A program made the translations under genes and the position numbers. Source: Devosia sp. (GTDB lineage: Bacteria > Pseudomonadota > Alphaproteobacteria > Rhizobiales > Devosiaceae). From it: 49,114 nucleotides of DNA. Below the pieces are notes generated by a model. The model saw only the letters and a list, made by a program, of their open reading frames with translations. It did no database searches and had not been told where the DNA came from. This document shows, piece after piece, positions 8,378 to 16,330 of this stretch (its first letter is position 1; each line of letters opens with the position of its first letter). The stretch spans positions 1 to 49,114 of the forward strand of contig NZ_JAQGJV010000087.1 in the NCBI RefSeq assembly GCF_028290435.1, given 5' to 3'.

Positions 8378-8684
8378 GCGCAGGCTCCCATGGGCGACTT
8401 TGCCCGATAACTCAATAATTCTGTGATCCTGCAGACGTTTAAGTCTCAGTAACACACCCCGTCGGCATAGTCACAATACTGTCATTCGGTCAATGTAACT
8501 CGCAGAACCATAGACTGGCTCAATCGATGTCATTGATAGATGAGATTGGACCGGAGCGCGGGGGGGTGCGAGCCTGCCTCATCGCTCCTGGCAAAACGTC
8601 TCCCCAAAGATGCAGAGATCAGGTCGCATAAGTGAAAGTTCGGGATGGTTTGCCGCGCTGTCGCGGTAGAAACGGGAGCACGAC
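8378..8684 (+). promoter_or_regulatory. Promoter and leader region of the ABC importer operon, with LysR-like site D and a Pho-box-like sequence
   Basis: No gene was found in this stretch. At 8510-8524, ATAG-ACTGGCT-CAAT is flanked by CC and CGATGTCATT. It matches site B in its flanks (CC...CGATGCATT) and differs from the ATAG-N7-CTAT core at one of eight arm positions. At 8468-8485, TAGTCAC-AATA-CTGTCAT resembles the Pho box (two CTGTCAT repeats, 4 spacer bases) with 11 of 14 matches, which is suggestive only. The binding-protein start at 8685 has GGGAG 11 bases upstream. About 160 bases between site D and that start may be an untranslated leader. Confidence 0.45.
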
Positions 8685-10274
8685 ATGACAACGATTTCCA
8701 AAAGAGAATTCTTGAGGCTTCTGGGTCTAGGGGCATCGGCACTGGGGATGCAATCTGCATTCGGCAGCTTTGCTTTTGCGCAGGAGACGGGCCTGCCGGC
8801 CTGGGCCGCGCTGCCTGCTGGCGCCGAGCCCAAGACGGGCGGCAAGCTGGTCTATGGCCAAACCTATCCCAACTGGGCGGTTGGTACGTCCGACAACGGC
8901 AAGCACCCTTATTATTGGGTCGATCTGCTGACGCGTTCGATCTGGAACTGCCTGGTCTGGGTCGACCATGATTTCAACCTGCAGGGTGAACTGGCCGAAA
9001 GCTGGCAGGCAGATGAGACGCTCAAGGTGTGGGATTTCAAGTTGCGCGAGGGCGTGCTGTTCCATAACGGCAAGGAAATGACCTCCGCGGACGTCGTTGC
9101 TTCCATCAATGCCCACATCGCCCAAAAGGGTAGTGGTTTCATCAACGCCTGGTTTGAAAGCATCGAGGCCACCGGCAAATACGCCGTTCGCTTCAATCTC
9201 AACGCCGCCTATGCCGAGTGGCCCTATGCCCTGGCCGAATACCGGCTGGCAATCGTCCCCGCTGCCGGCGATGACGTCATCCTGACCGACGGCATCGGCA
9301 CCGGTCCGTTCAAGCTCGTCGAAGTCGACAATCGCCGCGGCTTCAAGGCGATCCGCAACGAGAATTACTGGCTCAAGGGGCGTCCCTTCATCGACGAAGT
9401 CGAGGGATACGTGGTCAATTCGCAGACTGCCATCAACGGTTTCCGTTCCGGCCAGTTCAACGCCGTCTTCAACATCGACCCGACCACGGCCGGCCAGTAT
9501 GAGAGCGCCGCCGGCATCGTCGATAAGGCTACTGGCGGCGACCAGTTCTTGATCTCCATGCCTAAAAATCTCGACATGGCCTGGAATGATCCGCGCATCC
9601 GCCTGGCGCTGAGCCTCAGTATCGACCGCAATGCGATCAACCAGATCGTCTACAACGATCCCGGGACCTGGATCGGCAACGACACCCACATGTCCGGGAT
9701 CAATCCCGAATTCCTGCCCCGCGAGGTTGCCTACGACATCGACAAGGCCAAGGCCCTGCTGGCCGAGGCCGGTCATCCCAATGGCATCGATCTTCCTCCG
9801 GTAGTGTTTTCGCCATCCTTCCCCGAGATGCCGCGGGTAATGGCTATCGTTGCTGAATCGGTCAAGAAGGCCGGCATCAACATCGAAATCCGGGAAATGC
9901 CGACCGACGGCTTCTCGGCTTATGTGACGGAAGTCAACAAGCCCTATGGCAGGCCCGCTGTGGGGCCCGTAGGGCCGCGCAATCCGGCGACCAACATGTC
10001 TCGAATGGCGGTCAACCAATCAGAGGAGGCGGGCTGGACCGGCGAAAAGGCCGACGCCTATCGCGCGCTCTATGCCACGACAATTGCGGAGCCGGACGAG
10101 ACCAAGCGCCTCTCGATGTATCAGGAGCTACAGCGCATCGCCCAGTCCGATACCCCTGCCATCATCCTCGGCGGCCGGCGCAACATGCTGGCGCACAGTG
10201 CAGGCGTGGTTAACCTCAAATCCCACTTCCAGAACTGGGGCAGCCGGTTTGACGATGTCTGGATCCAATCCTAA
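8685..10274 (+). CDS. Extracellular solute-binding protein (family 5, Dpp/Opp type)
   Basis: This 529-residue periplasmic binding protein belongs to a peptide/nickel/opine-type ABC importer. The N-terminus has a Tat-like signal (SKREFLRLLGLG, KR rather than RR) with cleavage probably after AFAQ near residue 32. Family 5 features include the segment VWDFKLREGVLFHNGKEMT, DVVASI, and IGTGPFKL followed by NENYW. It opens an operon of binding protein, two permeases, a fused ATPase, a PHP hydrolase and probably an M24 peptidase. The ligand is not evident from sequence. The family binds peptides but also many non-peptide solutes. The LysR-like site upstream suggests a phosphonate-containing ligand (inference). 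Confidence 0.9.
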   Translation: MTTISKREFLRLLGLGASALGMQSAFGSFAFAQETGLPAWAALPAGAEPKTGGKLVYGQTYPNWAVGTSDNGKHPYYWVDLLTRSIWNCLVWVDHDFNLQGELAESWQADETLKVWDFKLREGVLFHNGKEMTSADVVASINAHIAQKGSGFINAWFESIEATGKYAVRFNLNAAYAEWPYALAEYRLAIVPAAGDDVILTDGIGTGPFKLVEVDNRRGFKAIRNENYWLKGRPFIDEVEGYVVNSQTAINGFRSGQFNAVFNIDPTTAGQYESAAGIVDKATGGDQFLISMPKNLDMAWNDPRIRLALSLSIDRNAINQIVYNDPGTWIGNDTHMSGINPEFLPREVAYDIDKAKALLAEAGHPNGIDLPPVVFSPSFPEMPRVMAIVAESVKKAGINIEIREMPTDGFSAYVTEVNKPYGRPAVGPVGPRNPATNMSRMAVNQSEEAGWTGEKADAYRALYATTIAEPDETKRLSMYQELQRIAQSDTPAIILGGRRNMLAHSAGVVNLKSHFQNWGSRFDDVWIQS

Positions 10275-10284
10275 CTTCTGAGTC

Positions 10285-10309
10285 AAAGGGGCGCGTCAGG
10301 CGCCCCTTT
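10285..10309 (+). terminator. Intra-operon hairpin between binding-protein and permease genes
   Basis: AAAGGGGCGC-gtcag-GCGCCCCTTT is a perfect 10-pair stem directly after the binding-protein stop and before the permease start at 10329. Such hairpins usually lower downstream expression and stabilise the upstream message, so the binding protein is made in excess over the membrane parts. Confidence 0.7.
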
Positions 10310-10328
10310 CCACAAGCAGGGTCGAGCC

Positions 10329-11306
10329 ATGCCACAGATCTTAGCCATGACAGTACGACGCCTCGTGATGTCGTTTTTCATTCTCAGCATCACGGCATTG
10401 ATCGTGTTCTTGGGCACCGAAGTGCTGCCCGGTGATGCGCTGACCGCCACTATCCCGACAGAGGAACTGCAGTTCTATAGCGCTGATCAGCTCGCCGAGA
10501 TGCGCAGCGAGCTAGGCCTCGATCGCCCGATCCCGGTCCGCTTCCTGGAGGTGTGGGCCCGCCTGATGACCTTCGATTTCGGCACCACCATCGTCAAGCA
10601 CGAGCCGGTCGGGCCGCGCATATTCCATCCCATGATCAATTCGGCGATCCTGGCAGGGGTCGCGCTCGTCGTCATGCTGGCGCTGGTGATATCGCTCGGC
10701 ACGCTGGCCAGTCTCAAGCCTGGCGGACGCCTGGATACTACCATCAGTGCGACGACGCTGTTCACCTATTCGATGCCCGATTTTGTCGTCAGCAACCTCT
10801 TCGTCATCGTGTTCGCGGTCTGGCTTGGCCTCGCCCCGGCGGTGATTCTGGCGCCCACTAACGCCCCCAAGCTGACCATCCTCGCGGCTTCCATTCTTCC
10901 TGTTCTGGCGCTTTGCGTTCACGGCGTCGCCTATCAGTACAGGTTGCTCCGCGCCGGCATGGTGGAGGCGCTCAACAGCGACTATGTCGAACGCGCCCGC
11001 TTGGCGGGGCTGCCGACTTGGCGCATCAGCCTGGTCCACGCGCTGCCATCGGCGTTGATCCCGATGCTCAACGGCACGGCGTCCTTCGTTGCCGGCCTGC
11101 TGTCCGGCTCGGTCGTGGTGGAGGCGGTGTTCAAATATCCGGGGGCCGGTGGCGAACTGCTGCGCGCGCTCTCGCAACGCGAGATACCAACCATCCAGGC
11201 CATAGCGTTCCTGGCGGCCCTCGCCGTGGTTGTGGCCAACCTTCTGGCCGATCTGGCAATCCTCGCCCTTGATCCGCGCGTTCGCACGAGGTCCCAAAAT
11301 GGCTGA
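10329..11306 (+). CDS. ABC transporter permease, DppB/OppB type
   Basis: This 325-residue inner-membrane subunit begins with an N-terminal transmembrane helix (about residues 10-30), then the periplasmic loop with LGLDRPIPVRF typical of DppB proteins, and about five further helices. The cytoplasmic coupling segment (DYVERARLAGLPTWRI, about residues 218-235) contacts the ATPase. It follows the binding-protein gene after a hairpin and overlaps the next permease by 8 bases (11299-11306), which indicates translational coupling. It forms the channel with the 11299-12183 product. Confidence 0.9.
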   Translation: MPQILAMTVRRLVMSFFILSITALIVFLGTEVLPGDALTATIPTEELQFYSADQLAEMRSELGLDRPIPVRFLEVWARLMTFDFGTTIVKHEPVGPRIFHPMINSAILAGVALVVMLALVISLGTLASLKPGGRLDTTISATTLFTYSMPDFVVSNLFVIVFAVWLGLAPAVILAPTNAPKLTILAASILPVLALCVHGVAYQYRLLRAGMVEALNSDYVERARLAGLPTWRISLVHALPSALIPMLNGTASFVAGLLSGSVVVEAVFKYPGAGGELLRALSQREIPTIQAIAFLAALAVVVANLLADLAILALDPRVRTRSQNG

Positions 11307-12183
11307 TATCCCGGTTTCAACGCCGCTTCGCCGGTCCCTCGGATGGTTGCGGTCGCGGCGCCTTCGCCGCGCCCTGTCGGAGCCGGCGACGTTGATGGGG
11401 CTGATCCTGGTGGTTGCCCATCTGTTGCTGGCACTCCTGGCACCGCTATTGGCACCATATGATACCAGCGCCCTGGTTGGCGCCCCGTTGCAGCATCCCT
11501 CCTGGGAGTTTCTGATGGGAACGGACCAGATTGGCCGCGACTACTTCAGTCGCATCATAGCCGGCGGTCGCATCGCCCTGATGGTTTCCTTTCTTGGCAT
11601 CGCCATCGCCGTGGTGAGCGGGACCGTGCTCGGCATCATCGCCGGCTATATTGGTGGCCGGACTGACGAGATCATCATGCGCATCGTCGACGCGATGATG
11701 GCGATTCCCGATTTGATCCTGATTGCCATTCTGATCCTGGCGCTGGGCACCGGACCTGGCGCGCTGATCCCGGTCGTGGCGGTCGTCTATACTTGGGGCG
11801 TGGTCCGCGTGATCCGCGCCAAGACCATCAGTCTGTCGACGCTCGATTTCGTGCGCTCGGCAGAACTGCGGGGCGAAACGCGGCTGGCCGTCATGGTCCG
11901 TGAAATCCTGCCCAACCTTATCGGCCTTCTCGGGGTGGAATTGGCGGTTCGTGTCTCCTCGGCAGTGCTTCGCATCAGTGCGCTCTCGTTCCTGGGGCTG
12001 GGCATCAGCCAGCCCACCCCCGATTGGGGCTTGATGGTGCAGGAAGCCATGGGCGTCATTTTCACCGATCCGTGGTTTCTGCTCCTGCCCGCCATCATGC
12101 TCTCCAGCCTGATCATCGGCGTCAATTTCATGGTCGACGGACTCTCGCGCGCCTTCGGTATCACCACAGCGGAGCTCGGTTGA
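11299..12183 (+). CDS. ABC transporter permease, DppC/OppC type
   Basis: This 294-residue inner-membrane subunit has an N-terminal helix followed by the DppC hallmark LMGTDQIGRDYFSRIIAGGR (about residues 73-92). The membrane domain ends with an SFLGLGISQPTPDWGLM segment near the C-terminus, and the EAA-like coupling loop is at SAELRGETRL. The start at 11299 overlaps the end of the upstream permease gene by 8 bases. The fused ATPase gene follows after a single base, so all four transporter parts form one operon. Confidence 0.9.
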   Translation: MADIPVSTPLRRSLGWLRSRRLRRALSEPATLMGLILVVAHLLLALLAPLLAPYDTSALVGAPLQHPSWEFLMGTDQIGRDYFSRIIAGGRIALMVSFLGIAIAVVSGTVLGIIAGYIGGRTDEIIMRIVDAMMAIPDLILIAILILALGTGPGALIPVVAVVYTWGVVRVIRAKTISLSTLDFVRSAELRGETRLAVMVREILPNLIGLLGVELAVRVSSAVLRISALSFLGLGISQPTPDWGLMVQEAMGVIFTDPWFLLLPAIMLSSLIIGVNFMVDGLSRAFGITTAELG

Positions 12184-12184
12184 G

Positions 12185-13849
12185 ATGAAGACGCCCCATG
12201 TCGACGTTCGCAATCTCAAACTGGTCTACAAAACCGGCCCGCAGACCGAACTGGCCGCCATCGATGAAGTGAGCTTTTCCATCGGCAAGGGCGAGACCCT
12301 GGGCATCGTCGGCGAAAGCGGTTGCGGCAAGTCATCGCTCGCGCGTGCCTTTCTGGGCTATACGCGGCCAGGCGCGCGGATCGCCGGTGGCGCCCTCGTG
12401 GTGGGCGGCGTCGACGTCTTTGCTCTGACGGGCGAGGCGCTGCGGCGCTATCGCGGCGGGCGCGCCGCCATGGTGCCCCAGAACCCGCTGTCGGCACTGA
12501 CCCCGCATCGCACGATCGGCCAGCACATGGTCGAGTTGATCCGGATTCACAACGCAGCCGGCAACATCTCGCCTACCCAGAAGGCGCTCGACCTTCTGGC
12601 CGCGATGGAACTGCCCGATCCTTCGGCGATTTTCGCGCGCTATCCCCACCAGCTTTCGGGTGGCCAGCGCCAGCGCGTCGTCATCGCCGCGGCCCTCGTG
12701 GCCGAACCCGAGCTGATCGTGCTTGATGAGCCAACCACGGCCTTGGACAAGACCGTTGAAACCCAGGTGCTCGACCTTGTCAGCCGCCTGCAGAAACGAA
12801 CCAACACCACGCTGATCTATGTGAGCCACGACCTGAACGTGGTTGCCCGCATGTGCGATGGTGTCTTGGTCATGCAGCACGGCAAAGTGCTGGAGGATGG
12901 ACCCACCAAAGAGGTCTTCAACGCGCCAAAAACCGAATATGCGAGGACCCTTATCGCCGCCATTCCCAAGCTGCGCACCGGCACGCGTCCGGAACCGGTG
13001 CGGCTGGCCACGGCGGCACCGATTCTGAGCATCCGTGACCTCGATTTCAGCTATGGCGGCAAACGCTCGCGGTTTATTCCGAGATTTTTCGCCGCGCCGC
13101 CGGCCCGCCAGACCTTGAAGGATATCAGCTTGTCGATAGCGGCTGGCTCGACCTTGGGCGTCGTGGGTGAATCGGGCAGCGGCAAGTCGACCCTTGCCAG
13201 CCTGGTCGCGGGCCTCGTGGGCGGCAATGGCGGCAGGATCATGTTCGACGGCAAGCCGCTTTCGGGCCTTGCCGGCGGCCGCGGGCGCGATCTGCGCCGA
13301 CGCGTGCAGCTCATTTTCCAAGACCCGGCATCCTCCCTCAATCCGCAGCATACGGTGGAGCAGATCATTGCCCGCCCGCTGCAGGTTTTTTTCGGCATGA
13401 CCCGCGCCGCCAGCCGGGACCGGGTGGTGCAACTGCTCGACGAACTCGACCTGGACGCGACGCTGCTGACGCGCTCGCCACGCCAGCTCTCCGGGGGGCA
13501 GCAGCAGCGTGTCGCGATCGCGCGCGCCTTTGCGTGCGAGCCCGACCTGGTGCTGTGCGATGAGGTGACGTCGGCGCTCGATGTTACGGTTCAAGCCCAG
13601 GTGCTTCAGCAGATGAAGCGCCTGCAGCGCGAGCACAACACGGCCTATCTGTTCATCTCGCACGATCTTCCGGTCGTAGCCGAAATGTCGGACCAGATGC
13701 TGGTGCTCGAGGCGGGCGAAATCCGCGACTACGCCGATACCGGCACGATCCTGACCAATCCCAACTCGGCATACACGAAAAACCTGTTGGCGGCGTTCGC
13801 CAGCGCCACCGCGCATTCTACCAAAAGGACCTTCCAAAATGTCAGCTGA
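12185..13849 (+). CDS. ABC transporter ATP-binding protein, fused DppD-DppF type (two nucleotide-binding domains)
   Basis: This 554-residue protein holds two complete ATPase domains in one chain. Domain 1 has Walker A GESGCGKSS (43-51), the signature LSGGQRQR and Walker B LIVLDEP. Domain 2, after a linker near residues 275-300, has Walker A GESGSGKST, signature LSGGQQQR and a Walker B-like LVLCDEVTSALD. The cysteine-bearing C-terminal tail common in single DppD/DppF proteins is absent. It powers the importer encoded just upstream. The PHP gene overlaps its last 11 bases (13839-13849), which couples that hydrolase tightly to the importer. Fused ATPases of this type are known in alphaproteobacterial and enterobacterial systems. 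Confidence 0.92.
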   Translation: MKTPHVDVRNLKLVYKTGPQTELAAIDEVSFSIGKGETLGIVGESGCGKSSLARAFLGYTRPGARIAGGALVVGGVDVFALTGEALRRYRGGRAAMVPQNPLSALTPHRTIGQHMVELIRIHNAAGNISPTQKALDLLAAMELPDPSAIFARYPHQLSGGQRQRVVIAAALVAEPELIVLDEPTTALDKTVETQVLDLVSRLQKRTNTTLIYVSHDLNVVARMCDGVLVMQHGKVLEDGPTKEVFNAPKTEYARTLIAAIPKLRTGTRPEPVRLATAAPILSIRDLDFSYGGKRSRFIPRFFAAPPARQTLKDISLSIAAGSTLGVVGESGSGKSTLASLVAGLVGGNGGRIMFDGKPLSGLAGGRGRDLRRRVQLIFQDPASSLNPQHTVEQIIARPLQVFFGMTRAASRDRVVQLLDELDLDATLLTRSPRQLSGGQQQRVAIARAFACEPDLVLCDEVTSALDVTVQAQVLQQMKRLQREHNTAYLFISHDLPVVAEMSDQMLVLEAGEIRDYADTGTILTNPNSAYTKNLLAAFASATAHSTKRTFQNVS

Positions 13850-14747
13850 CGCCTTCTCCGCCCCGGGTCGTTTTTTCAAGGGCAATCTGCACACCCATTC
13901 GACCCGCTCGGACGGCGGGATCGGCCCGGAAGAGGTTTGCAAGCGCTACCGTGAGCGCGGCTACGACTTCATCTCGTTGACCGATCACTTCGTGGCCGCC
14001 TACGAGTACCCCGTAGTCGACACGCTGGCCTATCGAACCAATGCCTTTACCACGATCAGCGGCGCCGAGTGCCATGCGCCGGGCATCGAAAATGGCGACG
14101 TCTGGCATATTCTGGCCGTCGGCCTGCCGCTGGATTTCGAGCCCAATCGTCCCGATGAGACCGGCCCAAAATTGGCCCAGCGCTGCATCGATGCCGGTGC
14201 GTTCGTCACCATGCCCCACCCTGAATGGTATGGATTGACGCTTGCCGACGCCCAATCCATCCCCAATGCCCACGCTGTCGAGGTCTATAATCACACCAGC
14301 CACGTTCGGCAGGGCCGGGGCGGCGGCGCCTATCTGCTGGACGCACTGCTGAACGAAGGGCGCCGCATCAACGCAGTCGCCGCCGATGATGCTCACTGGT
14401 TTCTCGCTAGCGATGAAAATCGCGATGCCTTCGGTGGTTGGGTCATGGTGAAAGCCGAGCGAAACGAGCCTGAAGAGCTGGTGGCCGCCCTCAAAAAAGG
14501 CAACTACTATTCGTCTCAGGGGCCCACCATCGACAATATCGAAATCATAGGCGATACGATCCACATCGAATGCTCGCAAGCCGAGGAGATCATGGTCGTG
14601 GGGCCGGCATCCAAGAATGCCTATCTTGCCGGCACGGGCTTGACGTCAGCACAGCTACCCATCACCAAGTTTGCTAGCCAGCGGTGCCGCGTGATGGTCA
14701 GATCGGCTGATGGAAAGCTGGCTTGGAGCAACCCGATCTACCTCTAG
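13839..14747 (+). CDS. PHP-domain metallohydrolase (CehA/McbA-like)
   Basis: This 302-residue protein has the PHP metal-site motifs in order: HTH in GNLHTHSTRSDGG (His18, His20, Asp25), TDH (Asp49, His50), Glu77 in SGAE, His127 in MPHPEW and DDAH (Asp184, His186). PHP proteins cleave phosphoesters, and the CehA/McbA branch also cleaves carbamate or amide-type bonds. No signal peptide is present, so it acts on imported substrate in the cytoplasm. The start at 13839 has AAAAGGA upstream and overlaps the ATPase gene by 11 bases. In this operon it may release a phosphonate from an ester or amide conjugate (inference). A C-P lyase phosphodiesterase role is unlikely, as no other C-P lyase gene is present. 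Confidence 0.8.
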   Translation: MSADAFSAPGRFFKGNLHTHSTRSDGGIGPEEVCKRYRERGYDFISLTDHFVAAYEYPVVDTLAYRTNAFTTISGAECHAPGIENGDVWHILAVGLPLDFEPNRPDETGPKLAQRCIDAGAFVTMPHPEWYGLTLADAQSIPNAHAVEVYNHTSHVRQGRGGGAYLLDALLNEGRRINAVAADDAHWFLASDENRDAFGGWVMVKAERNEPEELVAALKKGNYYSSQGPTIDNIEIIGDTIHIECSQAEEIMVVGPASKNAYLAGTGLTSAQLPITKFASQRCRVMVRSADGKLAWSNPIYL

Positions 14748-14795
14748 TCGGCGCTCGATTAGCGCAAGCCCGTGACTGGGCCTCAGGGAGTTGAG

Positions 14796-15929
14796 ATGAA
14801 GCCGAGCCGGATTAGCAATGACGAGCGAGTTGGCCGGCTTGGCCTGCTACGCACCGCAATGGACGGGCAGGGCGTTGATGCCCTGCTGTTGGGCTCAACC
14901 GAAAACCTGCGGTATTTCACCGGACTGGACTGGCATCCGAGCGAACGCTTCTGCGGCGCCCTGGTGACACGAGACGCCCTGACCTATGTGGTTCCCGGCT
15001 TCGAGCGGTCACGGGTAGAAGGCCTCGCCAAGGTCGATGCAGAGATCGAGGCTTGGGAGGAGCACGAGGACAGCGCGCGGTTGATCGCCTCGCTGCTTGG
15101 ATCGACCGGCCAAATGGCGCTCGACGAGGCCCTTCCCTTGTCCCAGTTTTATCGCCTGCAGCACGTGCTGGGTGCCGAGCGTTTGGTCGATGGCGGCCAA
15201 CTCGTGCGCGAACAGCGCTTATGCAAGTCCGCCGCCGAGATCGCACTCATCCAATATGCGATGAACCTGACGCTGGATGTGCAGAAGTCGGCACACGCGA
15301 TGATGCAGCCGGGCATCAGGGCTTCGGACGTCGTTGCCTTCATCGATCAGGAGCACAGGCGGCTCGGATCGGACGGCGGTTCGGTCTTCTGCGCCGTGTC
15401 ATTCGGCGCAACGACGGCGCTCCCCCATGGCGGAGACCAGGAACGCACCCTGTCGCCGGGCGACGCCATCCTTGTCGATACGGGTTGTCGCGTCGACGGC
15501 TACCATTCCGATATCACCCGAACCTACGTGCTGGATGAGCCGGACCAGCAGTTCGCCCAACGTTGGGCCATTGAGCGGGAAGCCCAGCAGGCAGTGTTCG
15601 ATGCTGCCAGCATCGGCGCCACATGCGGCAGTCTGGACGACGCCGCGCGAAACGTTCTCGCCCGTCACGAGCTGGGTCCGGACTATCGCCTGCCGGGTCT
15701 GCCCCATCGCGCCGGCCATGGCCTCGGGCTGGACATTCACGAAGAACCCTTCATCGTTCGCGGCAACCAGACACGGTTGCGGCAAGGCATGTGTTTCTCC
15801 AACGAGCCGATGATCGTTTTTCCCGGCCAATATGGCATACGCCTCGAGGATCATATCTACATGACGGCGGAAGGACCGCAGTGGTTCACCCGTCCGTCCC
15901 ATAGTCCGACGGACCCATTCGGGTCGTGA
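14796..15929 (+). CDS. M24-family metallopeptidase (Xaa-Pro dipeptidase-like)
   Basis: This 377-residue protein has an N-terminal creatinase/prolidase domain (about residues 15-135, including GSTENLRYFTGL) and a pita-bread catalytic domain. All five metal ligands are present: Asp in LVDTGC, Asp in HSDITRTY, His in HRAGHGLG, Glu in FSNEPM and Glu in RLEDH. It is therefore probably an active dinuclear metallopeptidase acting on Xaa-Pro or similar dipeptides in the cytoplasm. The ATG at 14796 with GGGAG upstream is preferred over a GTG at 14772. The gene follows the PHP gene by 48 bases on the same strand and probably belongs to the importer operon, consistent with a peptide-like or amide-linked cargo. 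Confidence 0.87.
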   Translation: MKPSRISNDERVGRLGLLRTAMDGQGVDALLLGSTENLRYFTGLDWHPSERFCGALVTRDALTYVVPGFERSRVEGLAKVDAEIEAWEEHEDSARLIASLLGSTGQMALDEALPLSQFYRLQHVLGAERLVDGGQLVREQRLCKSAAEIALIQYAMNLTLDVQKSAHAMMQPGIRASDVVAFIDQEHRRLGSDGGSVFCAVSFGATTALPHGGDQERTLSPGDAILVDTGCRVDGYHSDITRTYVLDEPDQQFAQRWAIEREAQQAVFDAASIGATCGSLDDAARNVLARHELGPDYRLPGLPHRAGHGLGLDIHEEPFIVRGNQTRLRQGMCFSNEPMIVFPGQYGIRLEDHIYMTAEGPQWFTRPSHSPTDPFGS

Positions 15930-16330
15930 GATGAAGAAATGCGGCCCGCCCCGGTGGACCGCCTCTTCGGCGACCTCTGAACTAGCCCTTGAAATCTCGG
16001 CCGCGCGCTGTTTCCAGCGCTAGCCCGGCGTCGCTTCGCCAAGCCTGCCTCAAGCCACTTGAACATGTGCTGCGCCGTTCGTTCATCGCATGTCGACGGA
16101 TTGCAAATCGCCGTGATGGTCGCTCCGACGATTGCCATGTCCGGCGTCACAATCACGAGCCGCCGCTGGCCAATCAGATCCGAAAGAAGGTTCAGCAGGT
16201 CAACAACCATTCCGGCTCGGGCATGTTGATTTTTGTATTTCATAGGCTAGTAATTTGTATACAATATGGGTCAGCCGGTAGCGATCTTGCCCCAAATCGG
16301 AGTCAGATCGCCTGATGTGAGAGGACCCCT
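15930..16330. promoter_or_regulatory. Intergenic region with a GntR-type palindrome and promoter for the ring-opening amidohydrolase
   Basis: The palindrome TTGTATACAA lies at 16255-16264, about 67 bases before the start at 16331, with a half-site-like TTTTGTATTTC at 16231-16241. The same palindrome recurs at 21122, 21332 (variant) and 28408. The left part carries a minus-strand open frame (15857-16243, starting MKYKNQHARAG and overlapping the M24 gene end). I do not recognise it; it may be a decayed or spurious reading frame. Its start codon would lie next to the palindrome. Confidence 0.5.

Noticed and set aside
8727..10019. Long minus-strand open frame (430 residues) opposite the first binding-protein gene
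   Set aside because: It is an antisense shadow of a clear family 5 binding protein; histidine/aspartate-rich, low-complexity translation typical of GC-rich reverse frames.
12332..13942. Minus-strand open frame of 536 residues opposite the fused ATPase
   Set aside because: It lies opposite two complete ATPase domains and has no recognisable motif.
13839..14747. PHP protein as the C-P lyase pathway phosphodiesterase
   Set aside because: No other C-P lyase genes are present and the sequence is closer to CehA/McbA-type PHP hydrolases; the role is tied to the importer instead.
15857..16243. Minus-strand open frame of 128 residues beginning MKYKNQHARAG
   Set aside because: The first 75 residues look protein-like, but it overlaps the M24 gene end, lacks a good ribosome site and matches nothing I recognise. 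It is mentioned in the intergenic entry only.
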